64,000 nt of DNA from Chryseobacterium salivictor (lineage in GTDB: Bacteria; Bacteroidota; Bacteroidia; Flavobacteriales; Weeksellaceae). Of the stretch, positions 18,845 to 26,421 are shown piece after piece. Below the pieces are notes generated by a model. The model was not told where the DNA came from, ran no database searches, and saw only the letters and a program-made list of their open reading frames with translations. The stretch spans positions 2,108,001 through 2,172,000 of the forward strand of contig NZ_CP037954.1 in the NCBI RefSeq assembly GCF_004359195.1, read 5' to 3'. Every line of letters starts with the position of its first letter. The stretch's first letter is position 1. A program made the position numbers and the translations under genes.

Positions 18845-19000
18845 CGGAAGGATTCAACGGGCTTTACCTCTTCTTTATTATTTTTTCTAAGGAATCGGTG
18901 ATTATTTAATTCATTTGCCTTCGGCGAATCTTCGGTTTCCTGTCTTTCAGACAAAACGACCCGAGGCGGAGCCGAACTGAGTGAATCTAAAGCTTTTTTA
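18845..19000 (+). mobile_element. Right-end remnant R1 of the Yrec/IS91 element
   Basis: Contains ATTCAAC (18852-18858), 'GGGCTTTACCTCTTCTTT' and, at the end, 'CTAAAGCTTTTTTA', the same long-loop palindrome as R0 at 13091-13242. It ends directly before the cassette start TTAGCAGTAG at 19001. No element genes are left. It also gives a false minus-strand frame (18769-19020), which is not called. Confidence 0.6.
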
Positions 19001-19016
19001 TTAGCAGTAGTTGTTT

Positions 19017-19637
19017 TCATTTTTTCGTCAGTCTGTATCTTAAATGTGTGGTCAAGTCCGAGGGTATTACTTCTACAATCTGAATATCGTACTTGTTTTT
19101 GTCAATCCCATCAAACAGTCGGATTCCACTGCTTAAAAAAACGGGAGCAATGTGAATGAAAAATTCGTCCACAAGCCCTGCATTGAGAAATTGTTGAATA
19201 GTATTCGCACCACCTTGTATTCTTATGTCCTTTCCATTGGCTGATTGTTTTGCTTTTTCTAATGCACTTTGTATTCCGTCATTGATAAAATAGAAAGTTG
19301 TCGTCCCTTTTTGGATCCAGGGTTCCCGTTTTTCGTGTGTCAACACATAAACATCTGCTTTATATAAGTCTTCTGGCCAACTGACTTCGCCTTCTTCAAA
19401 CATTCGTTTTCCCATAATAAACGAACCTGTTCTTGCAATGGTTTCCCTAATAAATTTACCATCAGGTCCGTCTTCTTTTCCGCCATCCATTCCTAAGTAT
19501 TCCCAAAATGCTTTTTGTTTAAACATCCACTGATGTATTTGTCCTGAAACACCGCCCATGGGATTTTTTGGACTTCTGTTGTCACCAGCGAAAAAACCGT
19601 CAAGAGATATTCCACTGTCAAAGATAATTTTACTCAT
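19017..19637 (-). CDS. Dihydrofolate reductase family / RibD C-terminal domain protein
   Basis: 206 residues. The start 'IIFDSGISLDGFFAGDNRS', the middle 'SFIMGKRMFEEGEVSWPEDL', 'YVLTHEKREPWIQKG' and 'KDIRIQGGANTIQQFLNAGLVDEFFIHIAPVFL' are the conserved blocks of the RibD C-terminal reductase family, which uses NADPH. It is not a true FolA. The role is unknown; such genes are common in mobile or cassette contexts. Its 3' end abuts the R1 remnant with a cassette-like core (TTAGCAG), but I could not find a matching attC-like site on its 5' side. Confidence 0.85.
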   Translation of the reverse strand: MSKIIFDSGISLDGFFAGDNRSPKNPMGGVSGQIHQWMFKQKAFWEYLGMDGGKEDGPDGKFIRETIARTGSFIMGKRMFEEGEVSWPEDLYKADVYVLTHEKREPWIQKGTTTFYFINDGIQSALEKAKQSANGKDIRIQGGANTIQQFLNAGLVDEFFIHIAPVFLSSGIRLFDGIDKNKYDIQIVEVIPSDLTTHLRYRLTKK

Positions 19638-20110
19638 AACTGTATTATTTATTGTTCGTTAAAGTTAATCTTTGTTCCTTAGTTTAAATGTTGGAAGTGT
19701 CGTTTTACCCAGTCCACCAGCCACCGCTGCCGCACGAACCCTTTCGTGTGGTCAGCTTAAAAATCAAACATTCTAAGTACTTCAATATCGGTCAAAAGTC
19801 CTTATTCATCAGTAATCAGTAATTCTGGTTTCTGTTTTTTTTATACTCTAAAAACCAAATGAATATGACCGCTTATAATGCACCAAAGCATTAATTTCCA
19901 ATCCTTTCTCTTTTTAGCAAAATCTCACACTTTCCACAAATAAATCTTTATATTCATTTCTTGTAAAAAACATTCACCGAGTGCACCACAGCATGCTAAA
20001 AAAAATATAAACCCTCTGGATTATGAAATTTATAGATATCGCTCATAAAAAAACTATTGATCTAAGATAGAAATAATTTATAAAACGGCCACAAGAAAGG
20101 ATTCTTGTGG
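19638..20110. other. Spacer without gene; hairpin at the edge of element E1
   Basis: 473 bp of AT-rich sequence with no supported gene. A perfect 9-bp stem with 4-base loop, CCACAAGAA / TTCTTGTGG, lies at 20089-20110 and ends exactly where homology to the transposase begins. Confidence 0.5.
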
Positions 20111-20385
20111 CAAAGGAGTTTATCAGACGATTCAGTCTTTATATTTTGCCTCGAAGATTTGTGAGGATCCGCCATTACGGAATTTTAAGCAGCAGCTGGA
20201 AACGGGGGAAACTGCAGAATTTACAATCAGATTTAAACATCCGGATTCCGGAAGCAAAACCCAAAACTTTGCTCAATAAATGTCGCTGTTTCAAGGAAGG
20301 AAACCTGGTCACCATCACCATTTTCGGGCAGCGGGGACCACCGCAGGACTTTCTTTTCGTCACCCAACCTTTGTCTGCGAAATAA
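20111..20385 (+). pseudogene. IS91-type transposase, C-terminal fragment
   Basis: Encodes about 90 residues beginning 'EFIRRFSLYILPRRFV' and ending '...FVTQPLSAK', matching the last quarter of the transposase at 31769-32875. The variant 'LQNLQSDLNIRIPEAKPKTLL' groups it with E2 and E3, not with E4/E5. The second Cys of the CRCC pair is Phe (CRCFKEG). No catalytic motifs remain. Confidence 0.85.
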
Positions 20386-20469
20386 TCTCTGCGGGTAAGG
20401 GAAATTATATTCTGCAGCGAAGAAAAACCGCAGAAAACCACTTCCAAAGGCTACCAAACGCCACAAAAA

Positions 20470-20496
20470 AAAGCAGTCCTTCTGAAAAACTGCTTT
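20470..20496 (+). terminator. Element terminator (E1)
   Basis: AAAGCAGT...ACTGCTTT stem-loop after the transposase fragment; the same hairpin occurs in every element copy. Confidence 0.65.
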
Positions 20497-20641
20497 AATC
20501 TCCTAAATTCTGAAATCGATAACTCCATAAGGTTACCAACCGCTGGCAAAAAGCTACCAGAGTTGGAGTTTACCCTGAGGCTCTCGAAGGGTTCAACAGG
20601 CTTTCATTTCTTGTCTTGCAGACAAAACGAAAGCTTAGTTA

Positions 20642-21085
20642 TTACAGGCAGTGCTTTTTTCTTCGATTTTTCAGCGCTAAAATTATGCTCATTATTGCAT
20701 TCATCGGTAAAGTAAAAAAAACGCAAGCAAACATTGCTTTTAACGGCCATCCGATTCCCATTTGCGAATTTCTTATTTCTTTTATTTTCGCAAGATTCTC
20801 CGAACTAACATTTCTGTAGTATTCATATTCATTCATTCCGTTTTCATTAAAGCCAAACTTTTGCAAAAGGAAATTGTTAGAAAATTCAGTAGAATAATAG
20901 GTTACAGCAATTGTAAAAATGATGGACACAACTAAACTTATAATGAATGTGGTTAATATATTCAAGGATTTGTTACGGATTGAGAACGTAAGTATTTGAT
21001 AAACAAAAATGGGGCTCAAGATAATTAGAAGAAAAATTATTATGGCTGGAATTCCCAGTAATATTTCCCACGATGTTACATTCAT
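20642..21085 (-). CDS. Hypothetical membrane protein (cassette gene)
   Basis: 147 residues with three hydrophobic helices: about 10-33, 44-65 and 115-140. I recognise no family. The TAA stop (20644-20642) lies inside the cassette core TTACAGGC. The start is 41 bp from the TAAC of attC-like site T1 (21127), and the two ends of the cassette are complementary (ACAGGCAGTGC / GCATTGCCTGT). The coding sequence thus fills almost the whole cassette. Confidence 0.65.
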   Translation of the reverse strand: MNVTSWEILLGIPAIIIFLLIILSPIFVYQILTFSIRNKSLNILTTFIISLVVSIIFTIAVTYYSTEFSNNFLLQKFGFNENGMNEYEYYRNVSSENLAKIKEIRNSQMGIGWPLKAMFACVFFTLPMNAIMSIILALKNRRKKHCL

Positions 21086-21126
21086 TGATTTGGTTTTTAG
21101 GCTTCCTTTCGTTATAGCATTGCCTG

Positions 21127-21252
21127 TAACGGTCGGGCGCTTGGCGAAGAAGCGGATTTCGAAGCACTAAACTGTCTGCCAGCACTGAACTTGATACGAA
21201 GCACAAAGCTTCCTTTAAGCACTGAACCCGCTTTTTTGCCAAACGCCTGTTA
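21127..21252 (-). repeat. attC-like site T1
   Basis: 126-bp palindrome between cassettes. Outer ends are TAAC (21127) and GTTA (21249); the arms are GCGCTTGGCGAAGAAGCGG and CCGCTTTTTTGCCAAACGC. It resembles VCR-type attC sites in length and ends. It separates the 147-residue membrane protein cassette from the MepB-like cassette. Confidence 0.75.
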
Positions 21253-21273
21253 GCGGTTCGCTGTTTTTCTTCG

Positions 21274-21822
21274 TTAGTCAATTTCGTTTGTTTTTGTGAA
21301 TAAATTCTTTGTCAAATCAAGGTCAATCGTGTTGTCATTTTTAATTGTCAAAAAATATTTTGTCTGCCAACTTTGAGTTTTTATTGCTTGTTTATTTGTC
21401 GTAATGTCCCAAGGTGGATAAACTCTAATCCCACGTTTTCCTTCTTTTCCGTTTCTTGTTATTATTCCATTGTCCGCTAAAACAGATTTTGGAAAAATAA
21501 ATTGTCCAAAGTTGTTGCCACTTTTTGACGTGATAATTATAAAATCTAAATCGTCTAAAATGTCAAATGGTTCAGTTATTCCGTTTTTGTTTCTTTTCCA
21601 AATTGTAACAAACTGTCCAGTTTTTGTCGGTGTAATTTTAGAAACACGATATTGAATTGTCTTTCCGTTAAGTTCAAAAGAACAAGCTCCATATTCCGCA
21701 CTTTCCAAATTCTGTTTCAAGTTTGTTAAGTCAAAACAACATTTGTCATAAACTAATTTTTTAACAACTTTTAGGTCGCTATGAATAGAGTTTAGTGTTG
21801 TCAAAGTGTTTTTAACTGTCAT
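21274..21822 (-). CDS. MepB family protein (cassette gene)
   Basis: 182 residues. Blocks 'YGACSFELNGKTIQYR', 'TKTGQFVTIWKRNKNG', 'FGQFIFPKSVLADNGII', 'GKRGIRVYPPWD' and 'KQAIKTQSWQTKYFL' are those of the MepB family, first named from the Staphylococcus mepRAB locus; its biochemical role is not known. Start and stop lie close to the cassette cores, with GTTAGCGGTTC on the 3' side (21249) and GACCGCTAAC on the 5' side (21876-21885). The gene stands between attC-like sites T1 and T2. Confidence 0.8.
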   Translation of the reverse strand: MTVKNTLTTLNSIHSDLKVVKKLVYDKCCFDLTNLKQNLESAEYGACSFELNGKTIQYRVSKITPTKTGQFVTIWKRNKNGITEPFDILDDLDFIIITSKSGNNFGQFIFPKSVLADNGIITRNGKEGKRGIRVYPPWDITTNKQAIKTQSWQTKYFLTIKNDNTIDLDLTKNLFTKTNEID

Positions 21823-21881
21823 ATTTTACTTTCGATATTTGCCTGTTCGTTCTTGTTTTGGTGTCGCTTTACAATGACCGC

Positions 21882-22006
21882 TAACGTCTTGCAGCTTGGC
21901 GAAGTGGCGGATTTTGAAGTACTTACTTTCAATTTAGCACTAATGTTCATTTGAAAACTGAATGTTTAATTTAGCACTAATTCCGCCATTTTGCCAAACT
22001 GCTGTT
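21882..22006 (-). repeat. attC-like site T2
   Basis: 125-bp palindrome from TAACG to GTT, arms 'GCAGCTTGGCGAAGTGGCGG' and 'CCGCCATTTTGCCAAACTGC'. Element E2 begins exactly at its GTT end (G^TTGAAC). Confidence 0.78.
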
Positions 22007-22046
22007 GAACTAAACCTCCGGTAGCTTTTCCGATTCGCCGTTTCAT

Positions 22047-22054
22047 TAACTTTG
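22047..22054 (+). promoter_or_regulatory. -7 box of element E2
   Basis: TAACTTTG matches TAnnTTTG and lies 37 bp before ATG 22084. The same box is present in E3, E4 and E5. Confidence 0.5.
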
Positions 22055-22083
22055 TTTTTATTAACCTTTTAAAAACCCATAAA

Positions 22084-22940
22084 ATGGCTACAAAAAAAAA
22101 TCTATTGAGGATTTAAGGACGAACAAAATTTTGAATCGCGCTTCAAGCGAAGTTAACGGTTTTGCTGAACTCCTGCAACGCTTTGAAAGAAATATTTCCA
22201 TCCTGGGCAGAAGCAAGAGAACCTTCGATAATTATTCGCGTCATGTCGCCGCCATGGCGCTCCATTTCAAAACTTTGCCCACTGAACTCGATCCCGAACA
22301 GGTCAAAGATTACCTTTACGAACTCCAGCAGCGAAGCCAAACCCCATCCCAGTCGTACTTCAAACATACCGTTTACGGACTGCGGTTCCTGCTGAAGACC
22401 GAAGGTTTGCCTTATAATTTCCTGCACCTTCCTGCCATTCCAAAAGTGAATAAACTTCCGGTGATCCTGAGTCGGGAAGAGATCTGGCGCATGCTTCAAA
22501 CGGCCGAACTCCTGAAACACAAACTGCTCATCGGGCTGATTTACGGGTGCGGACTCCGGTGTATGGAAGTAAGAAATATTGAACTTCAGCATCTGGATTT
22601 CGACCGGAAGATGCTGCATATTGTTCAGGGTAAAGGTCAAAAAGACCGTTATGTTCCTTTATCGAATACTGAATTTGTGCGCAGATTCAGTCTTCATATT
22701 TTGCCTCGAAGATTTGTGAGGATCCGCCATTACGGAATTTTAAGCAGCAGCTGGAAACGGGGGAAACTGCAGAATTTACAATCAGATTTAAACATCCGGA
22801 TTCCGGAAGCAAAACCCAAAACTTTGCTCAATAAATGTCGCTGTTTCAAGGAAGGAAACTTAGTTACGATCGCACTTTTCGGGCAGCGGGGACCGCCGCA
22901 GGACTTTCTTTTCGTCACCCAACCTTTGTCTGCGAAATAA
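22084..22940 (+). pseudogene. Chimera: recombinase N-terminus fused to transposase C-terminus
   Basis: From ATG 22084 a -1 shift on the A9 run (22092-22100) enters the long frame that reads 'SIEDLRTNKILNRASSEVNGF' onwards. Recombinase sequence with its first catalytic Arg ('CGLRCMEVRN') and Lys ('KGQKDRYVPLS') continues to about 22660. It then passes in frame into transposase 'NTEFVRRFSLHILPRRF...' to the normal stop. The junction has the 7-base overlap CTTTATC present in both parents. The HxxR/H/Y part of the recombinase and the HUH part of the transposase are missing, so neither enzyme can be active. Confidence 0.85.
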
Positions 22941-23023
22941 TCTCTGCGGGTAAGGGAAATTGTGTTCTGCAGCGAAGAAAAACCGCAGAAAACCACTCCT
23001 AACGGCTACAAAACGCCACAAAA

Positions 23024-23050
23024 AAAGCAGTCCTTCTAAAAAACTGCTTT
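23024..23050 (+). terminator. Element terminator (E2)
   Basis: AAAGCAGT...ACTGCTTT stem-loop, as in the other element copies. Confidence 0.65.
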
Positions 23051-23251
23051 GTGTATCTAAATTCTAAAAACGAAATCCCCATAAGAGGACCATTATGCTG
23101 CTGAAAAGCTACTAGAGTTGGAGTTTACCCTGAGGCTCTCGAAGGGTTCAACAGGCTTTCATTTCTTGTCTTGCAGACAAAACGAAAGCTTAGTTATTAC
23201 CAGCAGTTTTTTTTTATTTTACAAAGGGAATTTGTTTATAAACAAATATTT

Positions 23252-23767
23252 CTAAAACTCTTGCCCATTATTTTTTTCGTTTTCAATAAATTTTGCGCAT
23301 CCATCGAAAGTTGAAGTCCATTCATTATGAAGAGAACGAACTTCTAACCAATATTTTTTCTCTTCGTTAAAATCGAAATTAAAAGTTGCGAATTTATGAA
23401 GTCCTAATTGCATTTCAATTGATTGATGCTTACCCAATTTTACAAAATACTCCTCGCACTCATTATCCTCAACTTGCACTGGATAACCATCAAATCCTGT
23501 TCTGCCTTTATATTCCACCATTGTTTTGTCCTCCTCATATATTATTGAAGTATTCGCATTAAATCCATTTTTTCCAATTAAAAGCGTTTCGTTACTTTTA
23601 TTTGTGACACAATAAATAATTGGAATGAAGTTTTTTACATCGTGTAAAGAAATCGCAGGCTTCAAAAGTTCTATTTTAACATTTTCATTTTCGAAAACAT
23701 GAAAAGTTTGCGAAAATAAATTCAGACTGGCGAATATTGTCAATTGAATTGGAAATTTTATTTTCAA
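23252..23767 (-). CDS. Hypothetical secreted protein (cassette gene)
   Basis: 171 residues with a likely signal peptide ('FPIQLTIFASLNLFSQT'). The mature part looks beta-rich: '(N)VKIELLKPAISLHDVK', 'PIIYCVTNKSNETLLIG', 'KKYWLEVRSLHNEWTS'. This may be an immunoglobulin-like periplasmic domain, but I recognise no named family. Cassette ends are complementary (ACCAGCAG at 23199, TTGCTGGT on the 5' side at 23784-23791), and attC-like site T3 lies directly upstream of the start. Confidence 0.65.
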   Translation of the reverse strand: MKIKFPIQLTIFASLNLFSQTFHVFENENVKIELLKPAISLHDVKNFIPIIYCVTNKSNETLLIGKNGFNANTSIIYEEDKTMVEYKGRTGFDGYPVQVEDNECEEYFVKLGKHQSIEMQLGLHKFATFNFDFNEEKKYWLEVRSLHNEWTSTFDGCAKFIENEKNNGQEF

Positions 23768-23790
23768 CGGCGTATTTTTTAAATTGCTGG

Positions 23791-23914
23791 TAACGTTTTG
23801 CGTATTGGCGATGGTGCGGCTTTAACGCGGAAACTTTCTTGTTATAAATTAAACTTCGGAATATCTAAAATGGTTAAACTTGCGATTCCTCCGCACTATT
23901 GCCAATACGATGTT
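23791..23914 (-). repeat. attC-like site T3
   Basis: 124-bp palindrome, arms 'TTGCGTATTGGCGATGGTGCGG' in sense and the matching 'CCGCACTATTGCCAATACG'. It lies between two cassettes with no element inserted, so both cores can be read: TTGCTGGTAACG and GTTATGCGGCG. Confidence 0.78.
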
Positions 23915-23926
23915 ATGCGGCGTTTC

Positions 23927-24559
23927 TTATCCCATCCAAGTTTTCCATTTCTCAATCACTGTCCATTTTCCATTAATCTTTTGTAAAAAAAATGCCATTC
24001 CGTTTCCGCACGTGTTACCGCAGGAATAATTTGACTCAACATATGCAGTTTTTTTATCTTGTGAAAGATAAGGAATTGTAAAAGTATAATAACTCTGATA
24101 ATTTCCATTTGCATTTTCCTGCTCATATTCTTTTTTTGTGGAGTGATGAAACCCTTTCAAAATTGTTTGAGGTAATTTTAAAGAATCAGGATTTGAATTT
24201 TGCGACAAAAGATATTGTAAATCTTTTTTGTCAAATCCAAGGGGTTTAGATTGAGGTCCCCATAAATGAAATAAACTTAATATATCCATATTATATGGTG
24301 GAACAATATATAGCGAATCTTTTTTAATGTATTTTCGTGAATCTATAATTTCTTTTTTATAAATATCTTCAATGATAACAGTATTATTAATTTTTGTTGC
24401 CTCAATTTTATCATCAATAATAACAACTCTAATTATATCATTAATTTCTCCAGAATTTTCGGCTAATACAAAACTTTTGTCTTTTGAGCAAGAACTAAAT
24501 AAAATCAAAATCAAGAAAAATACTTTTATTTTCAAAACGGCTTTTTTAAAATGACGCAT
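23927..24559 (-). CDS. Hypothetical lipoprotein (cassette gene)
   Basis: 210 residues from ATG 24559. This start is preferred over the frame start at 24598 because it gives a good lipoprotein signal ('LILILFSSC') and because positions above 24559 belong to the attC-like site. The ATG overlaps the cassette core itself (CGTTATGCG). The body is Lys/Ile-rich with 'YVESNYSCGNTCGNGMAFFLQKINGKWTVIEKW' near the end, a pattern seen in small outer membrane-anchored proteins of Bacteroidota. No family was recognised. The cassette ends are complementary (ATGCGGCG / TGACGCAT). Confidence 0.65.
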   Translation of the reverse strand: MRHFKKAVLKIKVFFLILILFSSCSKDKSFVLAENSGEINDIIRVVIIDDKIEATKINNTVIIEDIYKKEIIDSRKYIKKDSLYIVPPYNMDILSLFHLWGPQSKPLGFDKKDLQYLLSQNSNPDSLKLPQTILKGFHHSTKKEYEQENANGNYQSYYTFTIPYLSQDKKTAYVESNYSCGNTCGNGMAFFLQKINGKWTVIEKWKTWMG

Positions 24560-24679
24560 AACGGTTGGATATTTCTGCAGGCGGGCTATAAATACCAAAT
24601 CTTTCTACTTGCTAAAAACTTAATTAATCGCTAAAATCTTCGATGAAAACTTCATACCCGCTTGTAGAAATACTCTGTT
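24559..24679 (-). repeat. attC-like site T4
   Basis: 121-bp palindrome TAACGG...CTGTT with arms 'GGATATTTCTGCAGGCGGG' and 'CCCGCTTGTAGAAATACTC'. The arms differ from T1-T3 and resemble T7. Element E3 begins at its GTT. Confidence 0.75.
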
Positions 24680-24776
24680 GAACTAAACCTACGGTAGCTT
24701 TTCCGATTCGCCGTTTTATTAACTTTGTTTTTATTCAACAAAAAAATCTCCGGAGGATTTAAGGACGAACAAAATT

Positions 24777-25418
24777 TTGAATCGCGCTTCAAGCGAAGTT
24801 AATGGTTTTTCAGAACTGATACAACGTTTCGAAAGAAATATTTCAATACAGGGAAAAAGTCCCAGAACTTTTGATAATTATTCCCGCCATGTTGCTGCAA
24901 TAGTAAGAAATATCGAAGGAGTAAAAGATTCCAATTTAATGGACAAACTGTTCTCCAAAAACTGGGTCGTTTATGCCAAAAGACCTTTTGGTGGTCCGAA
25001 ACAAGTGATTGAATATTTAGGAAGATACACCCATAAAGTCGCGATCAGTAACCATCGGATTAAAGAAGTTACTGAAAGAGAAGTCCGTTTTGGCTACAAG
25101 GATTACCGGAAAGGTGGCGAGAAAAAAGAAATGACTTTATCGAATGTGGAGTTTATCAGGCGTTTCAGTCTGCATATCCTGCCGAAAAGATTTGTGCGGA
25201 TCCGCCATTACGGAATTTTAAGCAGCAGCTGGAAAAGGGGAAAACTGCAGAATTTACAGTCAGATTTAAACATCCGGATTCCGGAAGCAAAACCCAAAAC
25301 TTTGCTCAATAAATGCCGCTGTTGCAAGGAAGGAAACTTGGTCACCATCACCATTTTCGGGCAGCGGGGACCGCCGCAGGACTTTCTTTTCGTCACCCAA
25401 CCTTTGTCTGCGAAATAA
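24777..25418 (+). pseudogene. Chimera: first ~40 recombinase residues fused to transposase C-terminal half
   Basis: 213 codons in one frame. 'NRASSEVNGFSELIQRFERN' and 'FDNYSRHVAAI' come from the recombinase N-terminus. The frame then continues as transposase ('LFSKNWVVYAKRPFGGPKQ', then the tyrosine motif 'EYLGRYTHKVAIS') to the normal end. The nickase tyrosines are kept but the zinc and HUH motifs are gone, so it is not an active transposase. The breakpoint differs from that of E2. In-frame fusion in both may be chance. Confidence 0.83.
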
Positions 25419-25501
25419 TCTTTGCGGGAAAGGGAACTTGTGTTCTGCAGCAAAGTAAAACCGCAGAAAACTACTTCCAAAGGCTACCAAACGCCACAAA
25501 A

Positions 25502-25528
25502 AAAGCAGTCCTTCTGAAAAACTGCTTT
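25502..25528 (+). terminator. Element terminator (E3)
   Basis: AAAGCAGT...ACTGCTTT stem-loop, as in the other element copies. Confidence 0.65.
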
Positions 25529-25689
25529 GTGTATCTAAATTCTAAAAACGAAATCCCCATAAGAGGACCATTATGCTGCTGAAAAGCTACCAGAGTTGGA
25601 GTTTACCCTGAGGCTCTCGAAGGGTTCAACAGGCTTTCATTTCTTGTCTTGCAGACAAAACGAAAGCTTAGTTATTAGCAGAAGTTTTT

Positions 25690-26385
25690 TTAAGTTTCCA
25701 TCATTATAAAATTGCCTTTTACTCCTTTTAGTAGTAATTCAATTCCTAAAATTTCATTAATAAAACTAAATGTTGATAAAGATCTTTTTAAAATACTAAT
25801 ATTTCTTTTTGTGATTTCACTTAAATCAAAATAAACTAAAAGTGTTCCTCGCTGAACGGAATAACTTACCATAGAATAAGAATATTTACCTTTGCCAAAA
25901 ATAGAATCATATTTTTGTGTAATAGATTCCCTAGGACTAAGATATCTTGTTGAACATATAAAATGTAGAGAATTTAATTTTTTGGTCAATAAAGTTAATT
26001 CTTCTTCGCTTGTATTTTCACTTAATAAAACTTCTAATGCTATTTCATCGTGTAAAAAATTTGGCTGATATATTTTATATTTACTGTTTCTTTTAAATTT
26101 ATAAATTTCTTCAGGTTTGATTAGTGATGCACCAGAATTAACAATTCCATTTCCATAAGCTGTTGTTTCACCAATTAATTTTGAATTTTGAATTTCCTTA
26201 TTTTTGAAATTTAGAGTTGAATAATCAATAATTATAATACTATCTCCAGTTTTTAAATTATCTGAATTTTGGTCCTCATCAATCTTTTGAATTTTTATTT
26301 CATCCGCAACTGTTACCCACGTATTATTTTGACCAAAAATAATCGTTGAAATAAATAATAAAGTTATGATTAGAATGCGCTTCAT
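25690..26385 (-). CDS. Hypothetical secreted protein (cassette gene)
   Basis: 231 residues with a clear signal peptide ('IITLLFISTIIFGQ'). The sequence 'KPEEIYKFKRNSKYKIY' and 'ENTSEEELTLLTKKLNSLHF' suggests a small periplasmic or extracellular protein; no family was recognised. On its 3' side the cassette core is TTAGCAGAAG (25675). On the 5' side TGACTAACG (26393-26401) begins an attC-like site that is cut after a few bases by the IS110-type element. Confidence 0.65.
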   Translation of the reverse strand: MKRILIITLLFISTIIFGQNNTWVTVADEIKIQKIDEDQNSDNLKTGDSIIIIDYSTLNFKNKEIQNSKLIGETTAYGNGIVNSGASLIKPEEIYKFKRNSKYKIYQPNFLHDEIALEVLLSENTSEEELTLLTKKLNSLHFICSTRYLSPRESITQKYDSIFGKGKYSYSMVSYSVQRGTLLVYFDLSEITKRNISILKRSLSTFSFINEILGIELLLKGVKGNFIMMET

Positions 26386-26421
26386 AAAATCCTGACTAAC
26401 GTTAAATTATTCTATTGATAA

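Larger units (their letters stand above)
20111..20641 (+). mobile_element. Element E1: truncated Yrec/IS91 element
   Basis: Only the 3' quarter remains: transposase C-terminus, terminator hairpin, then GTTCAAC (20591-20597) and the terminal hairpin GGCTTTC...GAAAGC up to TTAGTTA (20641). The cassette start TTACAGG follows at 20642. The left end is lost at about 20111. Confidence 0.8.
22005..23196 (+). mobile_element. Element E2: hybrid, internally deleted Yrec/IS91 element
   Basis: 1,192 bp. Left end TTGAACTAAACC; right end GTTCAAC (23146-23152), terminal hairpin and TTAGTTA before cassette start TTACCAGC. It keeps the element promoter and the start of the recombinase gene, then jumps into the transposase C-terminus. 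The left part matches E4/E5 and the right part matches E1/E3, so it is a recombinant of two subtypes. Confidence 0.85.
24678..25674 (+). mobile_element. Element E3: internally deleted Yrec/IS91 element
   Basis: 997 bp with intact ends (TTGAACTAAACC left; GTTCAAC at 25624-25630 plus terminal hairpin and TTAGTTA right). The left part is visibly more diverged from E2, E4 and E5 than these are from each other, and it lacks the ATG before the A run. Cassette start TTAGCAGAAG follows. Confidence 0.83.

Noticed and set aside
18769-19020. 83-codon minus-strand frame
   Set aside because: Made of the R1 element-end palindrome and neighbouring spacer; no protein features.
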